A stretch of 52,236 nucleotides of DNA from UBA10364 sp049611965. GTDB lineage: Bacteria; Bacteroidota; Bacteroidia; Flavobacteriales; Schleiferiaceae. A program made the position numbers and the translations under genes. The stretch is taken from the NCBI GenBank assembly GCA_049611965.1, contig JBMZBC010000010.1, positions 1 to 52,236 on the forward strand. The letters run 5' to 3'. Numbering within the stretch: position 1 is the first letter of the stretch; the number at the start of each line of letters is the position of its first letter. This document shows, piece by piece, positions 40,492-48,484 of this stretch. The notes below the pieces were generated by a model. It searched no databases. It had not been told where the DNA came from and worked only from the letters and a program-made list of their open reading frames with translations.

Positions 40492-41421
40492 CTATGCCTT
40501 GAATTTTCGTCCGTAAAAACTCACGAAATACACGCCGGCGAAGATGGCCAAACCGCCAAAGAGCATGTGAATGCTCCACTGCTCGCCACCGTAGATGAGG
40601 CTCAATAAACTCGCCAGAAGGGGCTGCAGGTATATGTAAGCACCTACCGTTGCTGGGTGCAAGGTCTTGAGCGCAATGATGTTTCCCAAGTAAGTCAAAA
40701 AGGTGGTACCTACTACAACGAAGATTACTGCGCCGATAATGTTAGCGTCCCATAGCGACCATTGAATTTCTTGGAATTGGGGCCCGCCAAATGGAAGGAC
40801 GAAGAACACCCCAAAGGTGAATACCCAGCGAATGATGAACAGTGCGTTGTATTTCGCCATGAGCGGTTTTACCAAAACGAGGTAGATAGCATAGCTGCTG
40901 GCATTGATGAGCACGAAGAGATTGCCTTTGGCGACTTCGGAGGAGAAGAGTCCGTTCAGTTGGAAATTGGCACCGGAATAGATGAGCCAGAAAGCACCTA
41001 AGGCGCCGAGGAATATTCCGGCGATCTTAGGCGGGGTAATGCGTTCTTTGACTAAAACGGCACCCGCCACGAGCACCATAATAGGTCCGCTGACCATCAT
41101 GATGGAGGCATTTACTGGGGTGGTGATTTTTAGTCCTTCAAAAAAGAAGAGCATGTTAGTGGTCACCCCGAAAACTGCACAGATGGCCAAGCGCAGTCGG
41201 TCATTAACGGGAATATTTAAGAAGCTGTGACCTCCGGAGAGTGGAGTCAGAAGCCAAAAAAGCAGGGCAGCACCGGTGACCCGAAATTGGATAAACGCGC
41301 GTGGTGGTACGGCGCCTTGCATCGCTGCTTTAGCAATGAGAAAGGAGGAGCCATAGATCAAAGCGACACCCAGCAATGCACCGTGTGCGAGCAATACAGA
41401 TCTTTGACTCGGAGTATTCAT
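40492..41421 (-). CDS. DMT-superfamily (EamA) permease
   Basis: The 309-residue inner-membrane protein has ten hydrophobic helices in two EamA repeats (first ~10-145, second ~160-300). Markers are ALIYGSSFLIAKAAM in the first repeat and GAYIYLQPLLASLLSLIYGGE in the second. The family exports metabolites or amino acids; no substrate can be assigned. The ATG overlaps the arsC-like stop codon by one base. It is the last gene of the long envelope operon. Confidence 0.87.
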   Translation of the reverse strand: MNTPSQRSVLLAHGALLGVALIYGSSFLIAKAAMQGAVPPRAFIQFRVTGAALLFWLLTPLSGGHSFLNIPVNDRLRLAICAVFGVTTNMLFFFEGLKITTPVNASIMMVSGPIMVLVAGAVLVKERITPPKIAGIFLGALGAFWLIYSGANFQLNGLFSSEVAKGNLFVLINASSYAIYLVLVKPLMAKYNALFIIRWVFTFGVFFVLPFGGPQFQEIQWSLWDANIIGAVIFVVVGTTFLTYLGNIIALKTLHPATVGAYIYLQPLLASLLSLIYGGEQWSIHMLFGGLAIFAGVYFVSFYGRKFKA

Positions 41422-41768
41422 CAGGAAAGGGCTTCAGCCGCCGCTTCCACGACCTTTTTACTGTTGCCGACAAAAATTTGATCGTCAAGAACGAGTACGG
41501 GGCGCTTCAAGAAGGTGTATTCTTCGATAATAAGCTGGCGAATATCTGCATCACTCAGGTTTTTGTCTTTCAACCCCAATTCCTTGTATTTGCGTGCACG
41601 TTTTGAGAACAAGGCTTCTGCTGAACCGGCTAAGCCAATCATTTGATCGACCTGGTCAGCGGTCATGGTCTCCGTTTTAATGTCTTGAAGTTCGATGCCG
41701 TCGGTGTTCCAACTGCTCAAAATGCGTTTACACGTATCACAAGTGCTTAGGTAAAATATACGCTTCAT
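41421..41768 (-). CDS. ArsC/YffB/Spx-family thioredoxin-fold protein
   Basis: The 115-residue protein has the N-terminal motif CDTCKR (C10, C13) and the C-terminal segment FLKRPVLVLDDQIFVGNS, both typical of the ArsC/YffB family. Glutaredoxin-coupled arsenate reductase is the usual label. No other arsenic genes are nearby, so a general thiol-redox role like YffB is equally likely. It lies 12 bases after the EnvC-like gene and overlaps the DMT permease gene by one base. Confidence 0.82.
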   Translation of the reverse strand: MKRIFYLSTCDTCKRILSSWNTDGIELQDIKTETMTADQVDQMIGLAGSAEALFSKRARKYKELGLKDKNLSDADIRQLIIEEYTFLKRPVLVLDDQIFVGNSKKVVEAAAEALS

Positions 41769-41780
41769 ACGGGTCCAATT

Positions 41781-43106
41781 TTATTTTGCCAACCACGGCC
41801 CTGGATCTTGAATATCGGCATCTTTCCAAATACCGAATTGGACCATAGTTTTTCCTTCTTCATCTGTAAATGCCGTGCCCAAAGGCTGCTTCAGGCTTAT
41901 AATGTCGCCCGCCTTGACCTTCACTCCAATGAGGTTACTGTATACAGTGAAATAGTTCCCGTGTCGGATGAGCACCATGACGTTTGCACCAGGGATAGGG
42001 ACCACAGAGCTTACTTCGCCTTCAAAGCTTGCGCGAACTACTGCGCCAATTTCCGTGCTGATTTCCACATGCGGGTTATCGACTACAACACCTTTTACAA
42101 CTGGGTGCGGATGTTTCCCAAACTTACCAGTGATCAATCCTCGTTCCACTGGCCAAGGCAAGGCGCCTTTGTTCGAGGCAAAGTTGTTGGCTAAAGCTCG
42201 TGCCTCCGGGGTCATGGCATAAGACGGTCCATCGTCGCGTACTTCAAGGCCCTTGTCTGCGCGTGCTTTATCTATCAATCGCTTCAACACCTTATTCGAA
42301 GTTCTCGGATTGAAATCTTTTCCTTTCACTAAGCCAAGATCTTCAGCTTCCTTTTCAAGAGCCATACGTTCAGCACGCAGCTTCGCCTTGCGCATTTCCT
42401 CGGCGATGATGCGTTTGATTTGCTTCTCCAATTGTTGGGCTTCGCGTTGCTTTTTCTGAATGTCTTTTTTCAGCTCGCTTTCCTTGCTTTGCAGTGTAGC
42501 TACTGTTTTTTCTTGGGCCTGCGCATCAACCAGAAGTTCGTTTTTCTCGTTTTCTTGTGCTTTTTGAACGTTCAATTTCTCTGCTTTCTTCGCAATTAAC
42601 GCTTCTTTTTCTCGGGCCAATTCTACCTGAGCCCCTTCAATCTGCTTGACCTGTCTTTGGCGGTAGCCGGTCATGTCTTTGAAGTATTGGATACGCTTTA
42701 AGGCCTGAGTAAACGAACTAGAACTTAAGATGAACATGAGTTGATCTGCAGGCTGCAGGTTGCGCTGCGCGAGTTCAATGAGCTTGGCATAATCTGCTTT
42801 CAAAGAATCTATGCGCACCTCAAGTTCCACGATCTCTTGCTCTTTGGCCTTGACCTCACGGTCAATGTTGCGAATCTGGCGATTCATTGTGGTGATCAGT
42901 CGCTCGCGAGCTTCAATCTTTTGGTTGAGGGTTTGCAGTTGGTTCAAGCTGGTCGCTCGGTTGCTTTGTGTCTGCTTTAGTAGCGTACTGGCCAGATCTA
43001 TCTGATCTTGCAGCAGCACCTTTTGCTTCTGGAGCTCTTCTTTGGTTTGGCCGTAAGAAACCGACGCAAAGAGAAGTAGCGCTATGAGTATTCGTAGCGC
43101 TTTCAT
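41781..43106 (-). CDS. EnvC-like murein hydrolase activator with degenerate LytM domain
   Basis: The 441-residue exported protein has a signal peptide (LRILIALLLFASVSYGQ) and a long coiled coil (~22-255, Lys/Gln/Glu-rich). A C-terminal LytM/M23-like domain covers ~312-435. The M23 zinc residues are not kept: the usual HxGiD is NPHVEIS, YAHL is YSNL, and HLHFE is MVQFGI. It therefore probably has no peptidase activity and activates a cell-wall amidase, as EnvC does in E. coli, during cell division. The gene overlaps DUF4292 upstream by one base. Its place in a flippase-dut-TPR operon is conserved in Bacteroidota. Confidence 0.88.
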   Translation of the reverse strand: MKALRILIALLLFASVSYGQTKEELQKQKVLLQDQIDLASTLLKQTQSNRATSLNQLQTLNQKIEARERLITTMNRQIRNIDREVKAKEQEIVELEVRIDSLKADYAKLIELAQRNLQPADQLMFILSSSSFTQALKRIQYFKDMTGYRQRQVKQIEGAQVELAREKEALIAKKAEKLNVQKAQENEKNELLVDAQAQEKTVATLQSKESELKKDIQKKQREAQQLEKQIKRIIAEEMRKAKLRAERMALEKEAEDLGLVKGKDFNPRTSNKVLKRLIDKARADKGLEVRDDGPSYAMTPEARALANNFASNKGALPWPVERGLITGKFGKHPHPVVKGVVVDNPHVEISTEIGAVVRASFEGEVSSVVPIPGANVMVLIRHGNYFTVYSNLIGVKVKAGDIISLKQPLGTAFTDEEGKTMVQFGIWKDADIQDPGPWLAK

Positions 43107-43852
43107 TAGAAACTAAATGGGGTGTTGTACGGCCCTTCTGTACGGATTTCGCTGACCTCAATTTTTACCGTATATGAGGGACGAGATTTCAGGGTCAATT
43201 CAAGCATTTTCGGGTAGCCCGTGCGCTCGTCTGTATTGGAGTACTCAATGTCTACAATTTCAGTTGGGTCGATGATGGTCATGTGTTTTACGCGCAGATC
43301 CCGGTCAAGGTCGACTTCTACCTTCCTGTTTCCAGAAATGGCATATTTGGTCACCCACAGGTCACGCTTCGCATCGAATTTGTAACGCATGGCGGTCTCG
43401 GCGCTAATGAGTTGCCCGCGCAACAAGCGATTGAGGTATTGGAAGGGTACTTCGACGCCGGTCATTCCCGCCAAATCATGCGCGGAACCTGTCCAGTCTA
43501 ATCCCAACAGGGTGGAAGTAAAGGCGGCACTGTCCTCAATGACAATGGCTTTCCCTACTCGTAGTCCAATCATGTCGTCACTAATGGCTGCCCACAGGAT
43601 GCTATCTTGTTTCGAACGAACCTGAACACGGAAGCTTTGCTCGCCGTCAGGCGTGTTGGCCTCAATACGCGTAAATATCTGCGCCCATTCAAATTTGTCT
43701 TCAACAATAATTTTACGCGATACACCGTCGTTGATCTTCTCTCGCTTCAGTGGATTTTCAGGGGAAATGGGGCGACCACAATTGGCCACCAAAAAGGCGC
43801 CTGCTAAAAACAGCAATAGTTTACTTGCGCTATGTGTATACAGACGGTTCAA
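43106..43852 (-). CDS. DUF4292 predicted lipoprotein (LolA/LolB-like fold)
   Basis: The 248-residue protein starts with a lipoprotein-type signal (SKLLLFLAGAFLVANC, Cys 25; the Asn before Cys is unusual). The rest is beta-rich, with IFTRIEANTPDGEQSFRVQVR and WAAISDDMIGLRVGKAIV, as in DUF4292, which resembles LolA/LolB carriers. No ATG is available in frame before the signal; translation must start at TTG 43852, since a TGA lies two codons upstream. It lies 11 bases after the TPR gene and overlaps the EnvC-like gene by one base. A role in envelope lipoprotein or lipid handling is inferred. Confidence 0.82.
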   Translation of the reverse strand: MNRLYTHSASKLLLFLAGAFLVANCGRPISPENPLKREKINDGVSRKIIVEDKFEWAQIFTRIEANTPDGEQSFRVQVRSKQDSILWAAISDDMIGLRVGKAIVIEDSAAFTSTLLGLDWTGSAHDLAGMTGVEVPFQYLNRLLRGQLISAETAMRYKFDAKRDLWVTKYAISGNRKVEVDLDRDLRVKHMTIIDPTEIVDIEYSNTDERTGYPKMLELTLKSRPSYTVKIEVSEIRTEGPYNTPFSF

Positions 43853-43863
43853 AATTCAATGGG

Positions 43864-45510
43864 CTATTTGCCTTTCAATTCCTTCGCTTTATCTCGGTAT
43901 TCCTGAGCTTTTTCCTCGTTGCCAAGTGCTTTTTCAATATCAGCCGCATGCTTGTACAGCGTGGCATCTGGAGCAGTTCTCTGAAGTTGCAAAGCTAAGA
44001 CCATTTTGGCCTGTGCTTCAGGGTATTTCCCCATTTTATACAATACCCATGCCCAAGTGTCGAGATAGGTCGCTTCGAGTGCACTTTTTTCATTGCTTTC
44101 CTCTGTCAATGCTAGAGCTTGCTCAAGTTCTAATCCGCGCTTGCCCAGCTCCCAGGCGAGGTTGTTCAAGGCCGCGGCATCTCGCTCAATCTCTAAGCTC
44201 AGCTCATAGGCTTTAACGCCAAGCTCGATGGAATCTTGTGAAAAATAGGCCGAACCAGCCAGGTTGTAAAACCATTTTTGTGTTTCATCGTCCAACGCCT
44301 TTGGTGCACTTTCCATGGCGATTTGCGCACAATCTTTCCACCAACTTCTGTCGTAAAAACTAAAGGCTACATAGCTGAGTACTTCCATGTTGTCGCTGAA
44401 ATCACGAGCCATGGTTCGCAGTACTTCTAGAGCGATACCGTCTTGATCGGTCTGTCGGCATAGTTCGGCGACCTGTGTGTAAACCTCGGGTGTATTAAAG
44501 CCGCGCTCTATGGCTTCGAGATACATCAAGACACTCTGTGAAAATTCACCCTCAAAAATCAAGCGCTCGCCCTCGAGCAAATAATAAGCGCCTTCTCCCT
44601 CATGGATTTCCTTTGTGGCCGCCCAGGCTCTGTCGGTCATTGGCTGCATGCTTGGGTCTTTCTTTGCGGTCTCCCATAGGCTAAGCAATACAGGGCCTTT
44701 GTCTTTAAGGCTCATACCGGGCAGTACCAAAGCGCGCTCTAAATAGTACATGCTCTCATCGAGCTGGTTTTTTGCCTGCAGTACTCGGGCCAATTCCATG
44801 GCGATTGGCGCATTCTGCGGAAAGTCTTCAACGGCTTCTCTTAAGATTTTCTCTGCTTTTTTTGCCTTGCCGTTCGCATCGTAAAACTGTGCAGCTAGGC
44901 CTCGGTATTCCACCCGCTGGGGGTAGTTCTTCATGGCTTGTTTGAGTACTTTCTCAGCCGCCTTTGCATCGTTATTGCGAAGGTGAATCTCCATTTTTTG
45001 TTGCACAATTTCAGGGCCATCACCGTACAACTTCTCCAGCGTGCTGAGAAACAGCAATGCCTTCTCACTGTTTCCCGCGGCAAGTGCGCTTTGAAGGGCA
45101 TCTTGTACATATTCAGGTTGGTCAGGGCGCAGCACCATCAGTGCCTCGTAAGATGAAAGGGCGGTGGCCATATCCCCAAGTTGACGGGCATTTACGGCTT
45201 GTAGTCGCCACATCCATTGATTTTCAGGATAGGCTGAGGTACCGGTCGCAAGCAGTTGTTCAGCTTCGAAAAAGTTGTTTTCGGTAAAGAAGATGCGCGC
45301 GAGCTGGTACAAGGCGGTCTCGTGTGTAGGGTCTTGCGCCAAAAGCATGGTATAGGCCTCTTTGGCCAATTCCGACCTTCCTGTAATGCGGTAGGTCTCG
45401 GCTTTGTAGAAAAGTGCCGATAAAGCAGAAGACCCCTCTTTCGAAGGGTCTTGCGCAAAGGTTGTTATAGAAATGAGGACACCAAGTAGTGCCCCTATCA
45501 ATTTCTGCAT
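43864..45510 (-). CDS. Exported tetratricopeptide repeat protein
   Basis: This 548-residue protein has a signal peptide (QKLIGALLGVLISITTFAQ) and about a dozen TPR units from ~28 on, with typical A/G/L spacing such as AKEAYTMLLAQDPTHETALYQLA. TPRs make protein-protein scaffolds in the periplasm or at the membrane. It overlaps the nucleotidyltransferase stop by one base and is followed by the DUF4292 gene. The conserved neighbourhood suggests an envelope biogenesis role, but partners are unknown. Confidence 0.88.
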   Translation of the reverse strand: MQKLIGALLGVLISITTFAQDPSKEGSSALSALFYKAETYRITGRSELAKEAYTMLLAQDPTHETALYQLARIFFTENNFFEAEQLLATGTSAYPENQWMWRLQAVNARQLGDMATALSSYEALMVLRPDQPEYVQDALQSALAAGNSEKALLFLSTLEKLYGDGPEIVQQKMEIHLRNNDAKAAEKVLKQAMKNYPQRVEYRGLAAQFYDANGKAKKAEKILREAVEDFPQNAPIAMELARVLQAKNQLDESMYYLERALVLPGMSLKDKGPVLLSLWETAKKDPSMQPMTDRAWAATKEIHEGEGAYYLLEGERLIFEGEFSQSVLMYLEAIERGFNTPEVYTQVAELCRQTDQDGIALEVLRTMARDFSDNMEVLSYVAFSFYDRSWWKDCAQIAMESAPKALDDETQKWFYNLAGSAYFSQDSIELGVKAYELSLEIERDAAALNNLAWELGKRGLELEQALALTEESNEKSALEATYLDTWAWVLYKMGKYPEAQAKMVLALQLQRTAPDATLYKHAADIEKALGNEEKAQEYRDKAKELKGK

Positions 45511-46517
45511 TAGTCCATTCTTGAATAGTCGCCTAAAGATACAGAAGTCCAGCGACCATCGACATGTGCGTGGTTTCCGATCATACTGTCCTTGAGGTTG
45601 ATATTGGTGATGGTAGAATTGGTCTGAATCAAAGAGCCCTCTATAGTGGCATCTTCCACCACACAGTTATCGCCTAAGCTCACATTAGGGCCAATTTTAG
45701 CGTTCTTCAATACCACATTTGAACCAATGTAGCACGGCTCGATAATTTCCGAATTTTCAAGTGTGATATTTTCCCCTCTTAGCTCGGGCTTGCCTTCTAG
45801 ATAGCCCAACATTTTGTTGTTAGTCTCCACAGTAATGGCCTTGTTTCCACAATCCATCCAATCGTTCACAGTTCCCGGACGGAATACCTTGCCTTGTTTG
45901 AGCAAAGAGCTTAGTGCATCAGTCAACTGATATTCACCGTTGTCCAAAATATTGTTGTCAAGAATGTATTTCAATTCCTTGCGCAATCCAGGCCCGTCCT
46001 TGAAATAGTAAATCCCAATGATCGCAGAATCTGATACGAACTCCTTCGGTTTTTCTACGAAGTTGTTGATGTTGCCATTGTCATCGAATTGAACAACGCC
46101 GAATGCTGAAGGGTCATCTACCTGTTTTACCCAAATCACAGAATCTGCATCGGTGTCTAGGGTAAAATCTGCACGGAACAAAGTGTCTGCAAATGCAACC
46201 ACAATCTCATCGTCCATGCTGTCGGCTGCACAATGAATGGCGTGTGCCGTACCGAGCGGTTTGTCCTGGTAATAGATGCTTCCTTTGGCACCTAAGTTTT
46301 CTGCAACTTTCTTCAGGTCAGCTTCAACTTGTTCGCCAAAATCGCCAATAATAAAAGCGATTTCATCCACCTTCTTATCACCACATACGCTCACAATATC
46401 TTCAACCAAGCGCTGAACGATCGGCTTTCCTGCGATAGGAATTAAGGGTTTTGGTACGGTGAGGGTGTGTGGCCTGAGGCGCGACCCGCGACCTGCCATC
46501 GGTACGATAATTTTCAT
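45510..46517 (-). CDS. Sugar-phosphate nucleotidyltransferase with C-terminal left-handed beta-helix
   Basis: The 335-residue enzyme has the N-terminal signature IVPMAGRGSRLRPHTLTVPKP (cut here at the Pro) and IAGKPIVQR, as in glucose-1-phosphate thymidylyltransferase/uridylyltransferase-like proteins. The C-terminal ~80 residues form hexapeptide repeats (IGSNVVLKNAKIGPNVSLGD...). It makes NDP-sugars for surface glycans; the exact sugar and nucleotide are not clear. It sits 28 bases after dut and overlaps the TPR gene by one base. Confidence 0.9.
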   Translation of the reverse strand: MKIIVPMAGRGSRLRPHTLTVPKPLIPIAGKPIVQRLVEDIVSVCGDKKVDEIAFIIGDFGEQVEADLKKVAENLGAKGSIYYQDKPLGTAHAIHCAADSMDDEIVVAFADTLFRADFTLDTDADSVIWVKQVDDPSAFGVVQFDDNGNINNFVEKPKEFVSDSAIIGIYYFKDGPGLRKELKYILDNNILDNGEYQLTDALSSLLKQGKVFRPGTVNDWMDCGNKAITVETNNKMLGYLEGKPELRGENITLENSEIIEPCYIGSNVVLKNAKIGPNVSLGDNCVVEDATIEGSLIQTNSTITNINLKDSMIGNHAHVDGRWTSVSLGDYSRMD

Positions 46518-46545
46518 GTTTGTAAGGGTTTATTGGTTGTCGTTA

Positions 46546-46980
46546 TTAGTTCTTTCCTGTGCTTCCAAATCCACCAGCACCACGGTCTGTATCACTCAAG
46601 TCGCTGACGGCTTCCCATTGGAATTGGCTGTATTGGGCCACGACCATTTGTGCAACTCTCATGCCATCTTCTACCGTGAAGGGCTCGTTGCCGTGGTTAA
46701 TCAGTAGGACGCCCACATCTCCGCGGTAATCCGCATCGATCGTTCCAGGGCTATTTAAAACGGTTACACCATGCTTGTAGGCCAGACCTGAACGTGGACG
46801 AATCTGCGCTTCGAACCCGTCGGGCAAGGCCATTGCAATGCCTGTAGGGATGAGCGCTCTCTCGCCGGGTTGGAGTACTACTGGGGCATCTATGTTGGCA
46901 CGCAAATCCATGCCGGCACTTTGCGGCGTTTCAAATTGAGGAAGGGCATGCTTGCCGCTGTAGATTACTGGGATTTTCAT
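46546..46980 (-). CDS. dut: dUTP diphosphatase
   Basis: The 144-residue trimeric dUTPase keeps uracil out of DNA and supplies dUMP. All five motifs are present: AGMDLRAN, RPRSGLAYKHG, the DADYRGD region with the catalytic Asp, RVAQMVV and the C-terminal RGAGGFGSTGK. The ATG overlaps the flippase stop codon (ATGA). The gene's place inside an envelope operon is conserved in the phylum. Confidence 0.97.
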   Translation of the reverse strand: MKIPVIYSGKHALPQFETPQSAGMDLRANIDAPVVLQPGERALIPTGIAMALPDGFEAQIRPRSGLAYKHGVTVLNSPGTIDADYRGDVGVLLINHGNEPFTVEDGMRVAQMVVAQYSQFQWEAVSDLSDTDRGAGGFGSTGKN

Positions 46981-48419
46981 TTTCTGAATACGAATTTAAA
47001 GAGTCCGTTGCGTTCTACCATGAACATAACGAAAAGGTATGTTACGCCTAACCCAATTTTAAGGGAGACGTCGCTCAATGGAAAATAGTGCAGGGCAAAA
47101 GCCAAGCCGCTTGAAACCACAACAAGCCCGCCAATCTTGCTCCAGTTGTAAGGCACCTTGTAGTTGCGGTTTCCCCAAATCAAACTGGCGAAAAACATCG
47201 CGGTATAAGCAATCAGCGTGGTAATGGCAGCGCCAAGAATTCCCATTTTAGGAATAAGCGCAACATTCCCAACCACTGTAAAGAACAGGCCCACAAACGT
47301 AATGTAGATGCCGTAGGTGGTCTTGTCGCTCACCTTGTACCACATGTTCAAATTTGTATTGATGCCAAGAATGACATTGGCGAGCAATAGAATTGGCACC
47401 AAATGAAGGCCCACCCAAAATTTCTCGTCAATAAAGAATTTCAAGTAATCTAGTCCTGCGATGATCAGGACAAAGCCTACACACATCACCCAGGCAAAAC
47501 CTTCCATGACTTTCGCCATTTTTTCTTTTCCATCGCCCAGGTTGGCGTTTTTGAAAAAGAAAGGCTCGGCAGCATATCTGAAGGCCTGGTTGAATAGTAC
47601 TAAGAATATCGAAATCTTATAGACTGCCCCATAAATACCCACACCCTGCGCCCAGCTGTCCTGCGGAAGTAAATATTTGAGCAATTGACGGTCGAGCATC
47701 TCGTTGGCAATCCCGGCCAATCCGCCAATCAAAAGTGGAATTCCAAAGGCCAGTAACCCTTTGGTATATTCCTTTTCAAGACTGAATTTGAGCCCTCTAA
47801 ATGTGGGCAGAAGGAGCACAAACATCAATATAGACGCCCATAGGTTTGCAATGAAAATGTACTGAACGCCGCGTAGTTCGTGGGTGAACCAAGGTGTCGC
47901 TCCGTTCAATTCCCACAACGCCGGTAAGAAGAAGTAGAGGTTTACCAAGACGTTTGAGAATATCAAGACCAATTTTATTCCGGCGAACCGAACGGCTTTG
48001 TTTTGTCTTCGAAGTCGAGCAAAGGGAATGGCAGCCAGTGCATCTAAGGCTAAAATGGCAAACAGATAGCCCAAATATTCCGGGGTATCTTCATAGCGTA
48101 AGGCACCCAGCAATGTGTTCTGACCAAAGTAAGTGAGTACCCCAAGGGCGCCGAGTACGACTAAAATCATAGTAATGGAAGTACCAAAGACCTTGCGCTC
48201 GTCCCAGCCTTCTTTCTCGCTAAACCTGAAATAGGCCGTTTCCATACCGAACGTGCAGATGACAATGAGAAAGGCGATAAGGCTGTAGAAATCTACATTG
48301 ACCCCATATTCCGACTGGCTTAAAACTGCGGTTTGCAGCGGCACCAACAAGAAGTTGATCATGCGCCCTAAAATGCTGCTTAATCCGTAAATCGCCGTTT
48401 GTCCGGCGAGCTGTTTCAT
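46977..48419 (-). CDS. Oligosaccharide flippase family protein (MATE/Wzx-like)
   Basis: The 480-residue inner-membrane protein has about 14 helices. The N-terminus QLAGQTAIYGLSSILGRMINFLLVPL is typical of polysaccharide biosynthesis flippases, which move lipid-linked glycans to the periplasm. The helix AFGIPLLIGGLAGIANEMLDR supports this call. The frame could start at GTG 48431, but only 5 bases lie between that and the promoter element; ATG 48419 is preferred. First gene of the eight-gene operon; the substrate is unknown. Confidence 0.87.
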   Translation of the reverse strand: MKQLAGQTAIYGLSSILGRMINFLLVPLQTAVLSQSEYGVNVDFYSLIAFLIVICTFGMETAYFRFSEKEGWDERKVFGTSITMILVVLGALGVLTYFGQNTLLGALRYEDTPEYLGYLFAILALDALAAIPFARLRRQNKAVRFAGIKLVLIFSNVLVNLYFFLPALWELNGATPWFTHELRGVQYIFIANLWASILMFVLLLPTFRGLKFSLEKEYTKGLLAFGIPLLIGGLAGIANEMLDRQLLKYLLPQDSWAQGVGIYGAVYKISIFLVLFNQAFRYAAEPFFFKNANLGDGKEKMAKVMEGFAWVMCVGFVLIIAGLDYLKFFIDEKFWVGLHLVPILLLANVILGINTNLNMWYKVSDKTTYGIYITFVGLFFTVVGNVALIPKMGILGAAITTLIAYTAMFFASLIWGNRNYKVPYNWSKIGGLVVVSSGLAFALHYFPLSDVSLKIGLGVTYLFVMFMVERNGLFKFVFRK

Positions 48420-48435
48420 ACCGTTACTCACACTT

Positions 48436-48443
48436 CAAATATA
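48436..48443 (-). promoter_or_regulatory. -7 promoter element of the flippase-to-DMT operon
   Basis: TATATTTG on the minus strand lies 16 bases before the ATG at 48419. The divergent element for the M28 peptidase is 12 bases away. Confidence 0.55.
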
Positions 48444-48455
48444 GCCTTTGGGTCG

Positions 48456-48463
48456 TACCTTTG
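48456..48463 (+). promoter_or_regulatory. -7 promoter element of the M28 peptidase operon
   Basis: TACCTTTG lies 21 bases before the ATG at 48485. A TTG at 48461 overlaps it and is thus excluded as a start codon. Confidence 0.55.
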
Positions 48464-48484
48464 GTCGACCTTAATAATGAACTC

